From: Ignavibacteriales bacterium UBA6490
GTDB taxonomy: Bacteria > Bacteroidota > Ignavibacteria > Ignavibacteriales > Ignavibacteriaceae
Reading direction: 5' to 3'
Assembly: GCA_002435365.1 (NCBI GenBank)
Contig: DJMM01000024.1
Location: 1-6,357 of the forward strand
DNA length: 6,357 bases
The notes below the pieces were generated by a model. That model had not been told where the DNA came from, ran no database searches, and was given only the letters and a program-made list of their open reading frames with translations. Positions 1-5,633 of this stretch are shown here, one piece after another; position 1 is the stretch's first letter, and every line of letters begins with the position of its first letter. Position numbers and translations under genes: made by a program.

Positions 1-4
1 TTCC

Positions 5-15
5 GGGGTTTTTTT
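5..15 (+). terminator. Possible 3' end of an intrinsic terminator cut by the window edge
   Basis: The window opens with a G-run (GGGG, 5-8) followed directly by seven T residues (9-15), the usual look of the descending arm and U-tract of a Rho-independent terminator. The ascending arm would lie left of position 1, so the hairpin cannot be verified. If real, it ends a + strand gene upstream and separates it from the hrcA transcription unit. Confidence 0.4.
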
Positions 16-68
16 ATGCTTATATATGAAATATTTTTATCACTTCCCACTTTAATTAATTATCTGTA

Positions 69-80
69 AATCCCGGGATT
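69..80. promoter_or_regulatory. 12-bp perfect palindrome in the hrcA leader (possible operator)
   Basis: AATCCCGGGATT is a perfect 12-bp palindrome about 105 nt upstream of the hrcA start, and its CCCGGG core stands out in an AT-rich leader. It does not resemble CIRCE (TTAGCACTC-N9-GAGTGCTAA), the normal HrcA operator. It could be a binding site for another dimeric regulator or chance; the function is not known. Confidence 0.2.
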
Positions 81-153
81 AGCATTTATCAGTTACATAA
101 CATGCCGAATAGTGACCTATTTGTCCCTCAAATAATTCTAAAAAATTTAATAT

Positions 154-169
154 ATTTTAAGGTTAAAAT
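154..169. promoter_or_regulatory. AT-rich inverted repeat just before hrcA
   Basis: ATTTTAA (154-160) and TTAAAAT (163-169) form a perfect 7-bp inverted repeat around a GG centre, ending 15 nt before the hrcA ATG. Its position, between any promoter and the start codon, is where an autoregulatory operator would sit, but AT-only repeats of this length arise easily by chance in such DNA. I could not assign a convincing promoter in 16-184. Confidence 0.15.
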
Positions 170-184
170 TAAGATTTTTGGAAA

Positions 185-1249
185 ATGATCAAAGAATTAA
201 ACGAACGGGAAAAGAATATACTAAGGTATATTATTCAGCAGTTTATTTTGACTGCTTCTCCCGTTGGTTCCCGTAATATTACAAAACGGTATGAGCTCGG
301 CATATCCCCTGCCACAGTCAGGAATATTATGTCCGACCTTGAAGAATCGGGATATATTGATCATCCTCACACTTCGGCCGGCAGGATACCAACCGATAAG
401 GGTTACCGCTTTTATGTGGATTCTCTTATGGACATCCCCCGTCTCAGGAATTCTGAAAAGGAACGAATAAATAAGAGTCTGGATCCTGAAAATATTGAAG
501 CCGGAGAACTTATAAGAACAGCTTCAGTTTTACTTAGCAGTATAACTAAACAGCTTGCCTGTGTAACTTATCCAAATATTGAAACAGGTATATTTGAAAA
601 ACTGCAGATTGTCCCGATAAATCCCAAAAGGATTCTTGTTGCTATCAGCATAAAATCGGGTCTTGTAAAAACCATTACACTTGAACTTGATTCAGAAATT
701 AAGCCTGAAATGGTTAACTCCATACAGAACCTTCTCAATGAGCGCCTCAGCGGATTATCTTTGAGAGAAATTCATCTGTCCCACAATGAAAGATTCAGCG
801 ATATTGCGGAAAATGAAAAAGCTGTGATAAGATTGTTTATCGATTCCGTTGATAAAATTGTGAAGGACATGAAGAAACCAGATAAGGTTGTAATTACCGG
901 GGCTAGCAATGTTATACGTCAGCCTGAATTTGAGGATCCGGATAAATTCCAGGGTGTTATCGAACTTATTGAAGATAAGGATATCATAGTCCATATACTT
1001 GAGAAATCAATGGAATCTGTTGATAACAGAGTATTTATATCAATAGGTAGCGAAAATAAATCCCAGAAATTATCCGAATACAGCTTTATAAGCAAGGAAT
1101 ATAAAATCGGGGACATTACGGGTAGTCTAGGAATAATCGGACCAAAAAGAATGGAGTATTCAAAAACAATTGCTATCGTTGATTATGTAACCAAGATATT
1201 ATCCGAAATTCTGAAGAATGAGTTAATTAAAAAAGGAGAACTTATATGA
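185..1249 (+). CDS. hrcA: Heat-inducible transcription repressor HrcA
   Basis: A DNA-binding repressor of class I heat-shock genes, which in characterised bacteria binds CIRCE operators and is kept active by GroEL. The 354-aa product is close to the usual length of about 340. Residues 1-78 form the winged helix-turn-helix; the recognition region reads ISPATVRNIMSDLEESGYI (40-58), followed by the HrcA signature HPHTSAGRIPTDKGYRFYV (60-78). The remainder is the HrcA C-terminal domain, ending with the conserved GIIGPKRMEYSK stretch near residue 320. The ATG has only a weak GGA at 180-182, but a later start would remove the DNA-binding domain. The stop overlaps the grpE start by 4 nt, so the two are translationally coupled. 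No CIRCE site is visible upstream, so autoregulation through the classical operator is not supported here. Family assignment is secure. Confidence 0.97.
   Translation: MIKELNEREKNILRYIIQQFILTASPVGSRNITKRYELGISPATVRNIMSDLEESGYIDHPHTSAGRIPTDKGYRFYVDSLMDIPRLRNSEKERINKSLDPENIEAGELIRTASVLLSSITKQLACVTYPNIETGIFEKLQIVPINPKRILVAISIKSGLVKTITLELDSEIKPEMVNSIQNLLNERLSGLSLREIHLSHNERFSDIAENEKAVIRLFIDSVDKIVKDMKKPDKVVITGASNVIRQPEFEDPDKFQGVIELIEDKDIIVHILEKSMESVDNRVFISIGSENKSQKLSEYSFISKEYKIGDITGSLGIIGPKRMEYSKTIAIVDYVTKILSEILKNELIKKGELI
1233..1238 (+). promoter_or_regulatory. Strong ribosome binding site of grpE
   Basis: AAGGAG lies inside the last codons of hrcA, 7 nt before the grpE ATG at 1246. It supports that start codon and is clearly better than the SD sites of hrcA and dnaJ, which suggests GrpE may be made in excess of the repressor. 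Confidence 0.7.
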
Positions 1250-1821
1250 AGAAAGAAAAAGAAAAAGATAATGAACAGATTAATGACGAAAACAAGATAA
1301 CCGTTGATCAGAATATCCAGAATGACAAAGAAGAATACGAAAAGAAAATTAACGAACTGAATGAAGAATTAGCAAAATATAAAGATCTTTTGCTGCGCAA
1401 AGCTGCAGAGTTTGAAAACTACAAAAGAAGAACTGATGCCGAACAGCTTAATTTACTGAAATATGCGGCTGAGGGATTTGTGCTAAGGCTTCTCCCCGTT
1501 ATTGATGATTTTGAAAGATCGCTCCAGTATATCGATTCCTCAAAGGATATTGATTCTGTTAAGGCTGGCATTCATATGGTTTATGAGAAGTTTGTTAAGC
1601 TGCTTGATGAACAGGGTATTAAAAAAATAGATGCGGTGGGGAAACCATTCGATGTAAATTTCCATGAAGCAGTAATGCAGCGGAATTCAGAGGATACCGA
1701 TCCGCATACAGTTATCGATGAAATCGAAAGCGGATATATTTATAAAGACCGCGTAATAAGACACTCCAGGGTTATAGTGAGCGACGAAGAATCCGGTAAA
1801 CAAAACAATACAGAAGAATAA
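1246..1821 (+). CDS. grpE: Nucleotide exchange factor GrpE (DnaK co-chaperone)
   Basis: GrpE is a cytoplasmic homodimer that releases ADP from DnaK and so resets its substrate-binding cycle. The 191-aa product is of normal length. Residues 1-30 are a charged, poorly ordered N-terminus; 30-95 form the long coiled-coil dimerisation helix, including LLRKAAEFENYKRR (49-62) and LLPVIDDFERSL (82-93). The C-terminal beta domain that contacts DnaK starts near 124 and carries the GrpE signature GKPFDVNFHEAVMQ (132-145) and GYIYKDRVIRHSRVIVS (163-179). The start lies in an ATGA overlap with hrcA and has a strong Shine-Dalgarno site, AAGGAG at 1233-1238, 7 nt upstream, so independent loading of ribosomes is also possible. 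dnaJ follows after 6 nt. dnaK is not in this window. Confidence 0.97.
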   Translation: MKKEKEKDNEQINDENKITVDQNIQNDKEEYEKKINELNEELAKYKDLLLRKAAEFENYKRRTDAEQLNLLKYAAEGFVLRLLPVIDDFERSLQYIDSSKDIDSVKAGIHMVYEKFVKLLDEQGIKKIDAVGKPFDVNFHEAVMQRNSEDTDPHTVIDEIESGYIYKDRVIRHSRVIVSDEESGKQNNTEE

Positions 1822-1827
1822 TTAAGA

Positions 1828-2976
1828 ATGGCCAAAAGAGATTATTATGATGTGCTTGGTGTGGACAGAAATGTAACCAAGGAAGAGCTTAAGAAAGCTT
1901 ACAGAAAACTTGCAATGCAATATCATCCTGACCGGAATCCGGATGATAAAACAGCTGAAGAAAATTTTAAAGAAGCTGCCGAAGCTTATGAAGTATTAAG
2001 CAACGATGACAAAAAATCTGTCTATGACCGTTATGGCCATGACGGTTTGCGCAGCAGCGGGGGCGGTTCTGCCGGATTCAGCGACATTAATGACATCTTT
2101 TCACATTTTTCCGACATCTTCGGAGGATCCTCAATATTTGACGACTTCTTTGGCGGCTCCCAGAGATCCAGAGGAAGAAGAAGAGGAACCGGTACTCCAG
2201 GCTCGGACCTGAGAGTAACTCTTAAGCTTAGCCTGGAAGAGATTGCAGCAGGTGTTAATAAGAAAATCAAGATCAGAAAGCATGTAAAATGCAACGACTG
2301 CAGCGGCAGCGGTGCTGAATCAGGTACTTCTACCAAAACCTGCCAGGTATGCAGCGGTTCAGGTGAGGTTAGAAATGTCTCCAGGTCCGTATTCGGGCAG
2401 TTTGTAAATATTTCTACCTGCAACAACTGCAGCGGTGAAGGGGTTGTTGTTGACCAGCCCTGCAGAAAATGTGTGGGTGACGGAAGAGTGCAGGAGGAAG
2501 CCACAATAAATATTGAAGTTCCGCCCGGTGTGAATGAAGGAAGTTATATGACCTTAAGGGGAGAAGGAAATGCCGGAAAAAGAAACGGCCACCCCGGAGA
2601 TATTATCGTTGTTTTCCAGGAATTGCCGCATAACTATTTCAGCCGTGAAGGAGATGACATTTTATATGATCTTTATATTACATTCACGGACGCTGTTCTG
2701 GGAACCGAAACTGAAGTTCCTACTCTCGGCGGCAAGGCTCTTTTAAAGATCGATTCAGGAACTCAGCCTGGAAAACTCCTTAAAATGAGCAATAAAGGAA
2801 TAAAACACCTGAATCATTCCGGTTCAGGCGACCAGATCGTCAGAGTTAATGTGGAAATACCCAAAAAAATTAGCTCGAAGGAGAAAGAACTCCTTAAAGA
2901 GCTTGCTAAACAATCAAGCTTCAAAAAAAGTTCCAGAAGCGATGAAAAAAATTTTTTTAAGAGGTTCGGTATCTAA
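1828..2976 (+). CDS. dnaJ: Molecular chaperone DnaJ (Hsp40, type I J-protein)
   Basis: DnaJ delivers unfolded substrates to DnaK and stimulates its ATPase. All type I parts are present in 382 aa: J domain (about 4-70) with the essential HPD at 33-35; a Gly/Phe-type linker (about 76-125) that is unusually rich in Ser and Asp, with repeated DIF/DDFF motifs and an Arg cluster RSRGRRRG (113-120); a zinc-binding domain with four CxxCxGxG motifs starting at residues 155, 172, 198 and 212 (last one CRKCVGDG); then two C-terminal substrate-binding domains, including the PPGVNEGS stretch after the zinc region. The ATG is 6 nt after grpE with only a weak AG-rich SD, so translation probably depends on coupling. 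An A7T7 tract (2945-2958) sits close to the stop in codons for EKNFF. No terminator is seen between this gene and the next. Confidence 0.98.
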   Translation: MAKRDYYDVLGVDRNVTKEELKKAYRKLAMQYHPDRNPDDKTAEENFKEAAEAYEVLSNDDKKSVYDRYGHDGLRSSGGGSAGFSDINDIFSHFSDIFGGSSIFDDFFGGSQRSRGRRRGTGTPGSDLRVTLKLSLEEIAAGVNKKIKIRKHVKCNDCSGSGAESGTSTKTCQVCSGSGEVRNVSRSVFGQFVNISTCNNCSGEGVVVDQPCRKCVGDGRVQEEATINIEVPPGVNEGSYMTLRGEGNAGKRNGHPGDIIVVFQELPHNYFSREGDDILYDLYITFTDAVLGTETEVPTLGGKALLKIDSGTQPGKLLKMSNKGIKHLNHSGSGDQIVRVNVEIPKKISSKEKELLKELAKQSSFKKSSRSDEKNFFKRFGI

Positions 2977-2987
2977 TAATATTATTT

Positions 2988-2993
2988 AAGGGG
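2988..2993 (+). promoter_or_regulatory. Ribosome binding site supporting a TTG start
   Basis: AAGGGG lies 6 nt before the TTG at 3000 and 9 nt before a second in-frame TTG at 3003. No ATG lies near the SD or ahead of the membrane segment, so the site indicates initiation at one of the two TTG codons. Confidence 0.6.
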
Positions 2994-2999
2994 AATTTT

Positions 3000-3494
3000 T
3001 TGTTGAAATTGAAACAACTGGCAGTAAAGGCTGGTTTAACAACTTCAGAACTGAATATATTTGTTTTTTTGATCATAATGCTTTCTGCCGGAATAATATA
3101 TAAATATTATTCGTCCGGAACATCAGATGAACATAAGACTTTCGACTATTCAGCTTCAGACAGCCTGTTTGAAGCCGCTGATTCAATAAAACCAGCGGAT
3201 GAAATTGAGGAGAAAAAATTTGACTATAAGCAAGAAGTTTTGGATTTTAACAAACAGAATTTTAATAAAATTAAGCCGGTAAAAACTACTGCTGAAAAAA
3301 GCATAAATCTGAATACAGCCGGCTTTGATGAATTGATTGCTGTGCCGGGACTTGGTGAAAAAACAGCTGAAAAAATATTGAAATACAGATCTGAAAACGG
3401 CAGATTTAATAACCTTGAACAACTTAAGGATATTAAAGGAATCGGCATAAAAAAATTCAATAAAATAAGAAACTACATCTATATAGATAACTAA
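3000..3494 (+). CDS. Membrane-anchored helix-hairpin-helix protein, ComEA-like
   Basis: The 164-aa product has a short basic N-terminus (1-17), one membrane segment (about 19-37, FVFLIIMLSAGIIYKYY at its core), a charged low-complexity linker (about 40-98) and a C-terminal double helix-hairpin-helix DNA-binding domain. The latter reads INLNTAGFDELIAVPGLGE (102-120), then KILKYRSENGRF (125-136) and LKDIKGIGIKKFNKI (142-156): the ComEA arrangement of an NTA-type entry followed by two GxG hairpins (PGLG and KGIG). ComEA proteins bind double-stranded DNA at the outer face of the inner membrane during natural transformation. That role is plausible here, but no comEC, pilus or other uptake gene is adjacent, and HhH domains also occur in other DNA-binding proteins. 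Start is TTG (3000 or 3003) behind AAGGGG. It lies 23 nt after dnaJ and 20 nt before the next gene, probably in one transcript. Confidence 0.85.
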   Translation: MLKLKQLAVKAGLTTSELNIFVFLIIMLSAGIIYKYYSSGTSDEHKTFDYSASDSLFEAADSIKPADEIEEKKFDYKQEVLDFNKQNFNKIKPVKTTAEKSINLNTAGFDELIAVPGLGEKTAEKILKYRSENGRFNNLEQLKDIKGIGIKKFNKIRNYIYIDN

Positions 3495-3514
3495 ATATTG
3501 TCATCGGAGGAAAA

Positions 3515-4072
3515 ATGAGTTCAAAATCGGAATCGTGGTATTTTCATGCTGCGATGTACGTAATAATTGTTATACTGATCGGCGTTCTTATTAAGGTTGC
3601 TATTATTGATCCGAAGGAAATCGTTCAGGAAGAAAAGTATTACAGATTAGAATCCCGTTTGAGAATGGATAACCTGAAAGAAGCAGAAATATTATGGTTT
3701 AACAAGTATAGCAGATTTACAAATGATCTCGACAGTCTTGTAAACTTTGTAAAATCAGATCCTTATGTTGACAGCATTATAAATGGTTATGATTCCATTG
3801 CACGGCGCCCATCAAATCCTTTTGATAAACTTTCCCACGGAGAATTTACGCCAGACAGTTTAAAGCATACGCCAAAATCGCTGGCTGCATATATTTTACA
3901 GATTGACACTTCCCTTTCTGTAGATACTGTAGTAAACCGGCAGGGAAAAGTTCTGAGACTCGATTCCTCGGTTGTAATCGGCGCCAGATATTATATCGAG
4001 GATCCGGATGGTTATGGAACTGTCGGAAGTCTTGATAACGAAGCATTAAAGAATACATCTTCCTGGGAATAA
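3515..4072 (+). CDS. Single-pass membrane protein of unknown function
   Basis: No characterised family is recognised with certainty. The 185-aa product starts with a short hydrophilic N-terminus (1-11), then a strong membrane segment (about 13-31, YVIIVILIGVLIKVAII) and a probably periplasmic remainder. Residues 39-80 form a helical stretch with the pattern RLRMDNLKEAEILWF (48-62), then KYSRFTNDLDSLVNFVK (64-80). From memory this resembles Bacteroidetes hypothetical proteins that have a TM helix followed by RM-x-x-I/L-K-x-A-x-x-x-[YF] and a T-x-x-[FL]-D-[ST]-L-x-x-F motif. The helix followed by a short -x-YT/FT-x-D-x-L motif is also reminiscent of pseudopilin N-terminal regions, but there is no prepilin peptidase site (GFTLIE type) before the TM, so it is not a processed pilin. 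A good SD (GGAGG, 3506-3510) precedes the ATG by 4 nt. Its stop codon shares one base with the next gene's ATG (TAATG), strongly suggesting a functional pair. Confidence 0.75.
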   Translation: MSSKSESWYFHAAMYVIIVILIGVLIKVAIIDPKEIVQEEKYYRLESRLRMDNLKEAEILWFNKYSRFTNDLDSLVNFVKSDPYVDSIINGYDSIARRPSNPFDKLSHGEFTPDSLKHTPKSLAAYILQIDTSLSVDTVVNRQGKVLRLDSSVVIGARYYIEDPDGYGTVGSLDNEALKNTSSWE

Positions 4073-4986
4073 TGATTGGTCAGGATATTATTGCCGGGTT
4101 AAAAGTTTCCAGTTCAAAGATACAGGTTGTTGAACTTAATCTGAGATCCGGTGTTGCACATGTAAGAGATTTATACGAAGTTTTCTTTAATGAAAAAATA
4201 GATTTTAACCAGGATAAAGAGACAAAAATCGGCGCCCTGCTGCAGGGCGCTTTTAATGAAATACTTCTCCAAAAACCCCTTAAAAATATTAATGTCTCGG
4301 TGACTATTCCCCAGAGCCTGGTTTATTCTTTTCAATCTCCGTTCGAGGAATCACTCCTCTACTCGGATCTTATAGAAGAATTCCGCTGGCAGTTTTCCCT
4401 GTTGTACCCTTTTATCGATTCAAACGAACTTATGATTCAATATTACCCTTTGCAAAAAAATAATTTCAATGCCGGAAATACTGCTTTTGTTACTGCTGTT
4501 CCCAGGAATATCGTGAGAATGTTTACCGATTTTTGCAATGCCAATAGTTTTAAACTCAGGTTTATCGATTCTTTTCATAATGCCTCGGATAAAGCATTGA
4601 TTACGAGCAGGAACATTAAGGAAGAAAAACTGCTTCTCAGCCTTCTGGTGGGAGATAAAAAACTTTCGTTTATTTTTTATTCCTTCGGTGAACCTTTCCT
4701 TTTCAGCAGTATTGACTATCAGAATGCCTCTGAAATTCCCGAACTAGTAATTAATGAGATTTCCAACAAAAATCTTAGCGAACCGATTCGCACATCTTAT
4801 ATATGCGGGGATGAAATTTCCCATGCGTTTATCGAAAAATTATCTGAAAGAACTAATATTAGTTTTTCATCATTCAATCCCTTCTCAGGACTTCAGCTGG
4901 ATACCCAGGTTCTGGAAAATAAATTTTACCTTTTGAAAAATAATTCCTTTTCCCCTGCCGTAGGTATTTCAATCCGTAGTTATTGA
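4072..4986 (+). CDS. PilM/DUF3822-like actin-fold protein with degenerate nucleotide site
   Basis: The 304-aa product follows the layout of PilM, the cytoplasmic actin-like protein of type IV pilus assembly (usually about 350 aa). It has an N-terminal phosphate-1-like strand and loop, GLKVSSSKIQVVEL (9-22); a VSVTIPQSLVYSF strand (75-87); a segment resembling PilM's W-x-x-x-x-x-P-F region, WQFSLLYPF (106-114); an AVPRNIVRMFTDFC helix (142-155); and a tail with NPFSGLQL (269-276) and PAVGISIR (295-302), like the PilM C-terminus. The expected D-x-G of phosphate loop 1 is K11-V-S13, and the second D-x-G region reads LLVGDKKLSF (191-200), so ATP binding or hydrolysis is doubtful. Bacteroidetes DUF3822 proteins, which I recall lying beside rsmD and being proposed to share the actin-like fold, are a close alternative label. 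It is coupled to the preceding TM protein (TAATG) and lies 14 nt before rsmD. The exact role is unknown. Confidence 0.7.
   Translation: MIGQDIIAGLKVSSSKIQVVELNLRSGVAHVRDLYEVFFNEKIDFNQDKETKIGALLQGAFNEILLQKPLKNINVSVTIPQSLVYSFQSPFEESLLYSDLIEEFRWQFSLLYPFIDSNELMIQYYPLQKNNFNAGNTAFVTAVPRNIVRMFTDFCNANSFKLRFIDSFHNASDKALITSRNIKEEKLLLSLLVGDKKLSFIFYSFGEPFLFSSIDYQNASEIPELVINEISNKNLSEPIRTSYICGDEISHAFIEKLSERTNISFSSFNPFSGLQLDTQVLENKFYLLKNNSFSPAVGISIRSY
4232..4254 (+). repeat. Perfect GC-rich inverted repeat followed by T-run inside the PilM-like gene
   Basis: GCGCCCTGC (4232-4240) and GCAGGGCGC (4242-4250) are perfect 9-bp inverted arms around a single T, followed by TTTT (4251-4254). As RNA it would fold as a GCGCCCT/AGGGCGC stem with a GCUGC loop and a short U-run, terminator-like in form. 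It is within codons for IGALLQGAF (residues 53-61) of a gene that is otherwise AT-rich. Confidence 0.5.
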
Positions 4987-5000
4987 TTCCCGGGTGCATC

Positions 5001-5564
5001 ATGCGAATGAGAATTATCTCCGGAGAAATGAAAGGCAGGTTGATAAATGTTCCGGAAAGCAGGTTCATACGCCCTACCACCGACCGGGTGCGCGAAACAC
5101 TATTTAATCTCATAAATAACCGGATCAGTTTCCATGAAATATCTGTCCTTGATTTATATGCAGGATCCGGGGCCCTGGGGCTTGAATGTATAAGCAGAGG
5201 TGCAGCATCAGTGCATTTCGTGGAGAATAACCCGGTCATTTACAAAAACCTTCAGGAAAATATTGCACAGCTTAAGGTTTCTGAAAAATGCACTATTTAT
5301 AAGATGGAAGCAGCCAGGTTCACCCTTCAGACTCAAAAACCTGGGTATGACCTTATTCTCGCTGATCCCCCCTTCTTTAAAGATGATATTTACAAAACTG
5401 TCCGGAATATTATGCAGAATAAATTGTTAGCTGACCACGAATCACCATTATTTATCGAAAGATCGGTTCAAACCAGGGAAAATGATACAGCAGAATTTGG
5501 AAAAGAACCGCTCAAGATTGTTGGCGATGCATGTCTTTACGAGTTATATTTACCCGGTAAATGA
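5001..5564 (+). CDS. rsmD: 16S rRNA (guanine966-N2)-methyltransferase RsmD
   Basis: RsmD uses S-adenosylmethionine to methylate N2 of G966 in 16S rRNA during 30S assembly. The product (187 aa from this start) is of normal family length. Visible are the family N-terminus RIISGEMKGR (4-13), the signature RPTTDRVRETLFN (24-36), the SAM-binding motif I VLDLYAGSGALGLE (49-62), an acidic residue after the second strand in FVENN (73-77) and the catalytic DLILADPPF (117-125). An in-frame TTG at 4983 would extend the protein by six residues overlapping the previous gene, but homologues typically begin at MRI, so ATG 5001 or ATG 5007 is favoured; upstream SD support is weak (GGG at 4992-4994). It is in line with the PilM-like gene before it and coaD after it. 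Assignment is secure; the exact start is less so. Confidence 0.95.
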   Translation: MRMRIISGEMKGRLINVPESRFIRPTTDRVRETLFNLINNRISFHEISVLDLYAGSGALGLECISRGAASVHFVENNPVIYKNLQENIAQLKVSEKCTIYKMEAARFTLQTQKPGYDLILADPPFFKDDIYKTVRNIMQNKLLADHESPLFIERSVQTRENDTAEFGKEPLKIVGDACLYELYLPGK

Positions 5565-5592
5565 TTAATAAATATATAAATCTGTTTTTCGA

Positions 5593-5611
5593 AAAATAAA
5601 TACTTTATTTT
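5593..5611. repeat. AT-only inverted repeat in the rsmD-coaD gap
   Basis: AAAATAAA (5593-5600) and TTTATTTT (5604-5611) are perfect 8-bp inverted arms around TAC, in the 69-nt gap between rsmD and coaD. All stem pairs are A-T and no long T-run follows, so it is a poor terminator; it could be an operator or part of a coaD promoter region. The rest of the gap is nearly pure A/T, with no promoter I can assign. Confidence 0.25.
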
Positions 5612-5633
5612 AAATAAATATTATTGGATTATT

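Noticed and set aside
79..87. TTAGCATTT as a half CIRCE
   Set aside because: Only six of nine bases match the left arm, and the sequence after a 9-nt spacer (ATAACATGC) does not resemble GAGTGCTAA.
121..158. TTGTCC plus downstream AT-rich hexamers as a sigma-70 promoter for hrcA
   Set aside because: No -10-like hexamer lies at 16-18 nt spacing (TATATT is about 24 nt away), and the Bacteroidetes TAnnTTTG element is also absent.
2031..2504. 157-codon open frame on the - strand
   Set aside because: It lies wholly inside dnaJ, is antisense to the linker and zinc-finger codons, and has a Pro/Leu/Ser-rich composition with no recognisable domain.
2878..2895. AAGGAG-N6-CTCCTT hairpin with an SD-like arm in dnaJ
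   Set aside because: A 6-bp repeat in Lys/Glu/Leu codons is expected by chance, and no start codon follows at a suitable distance.
4983..5000. TTG at 4983 as the rsmD start
   Set aside because: It adds six residues (MIPGCI) before the family's typical MRI start and overlaps the previous stop; ATG 5001 or 5007 fits the family better, although the coupled TTG cannot be excluded.
4874..5239. 121-codon open frame on the - strand across the PilM-like/rsmD junction
   Set aside because: It is antisense to two well-supported genes and shows no family motif.
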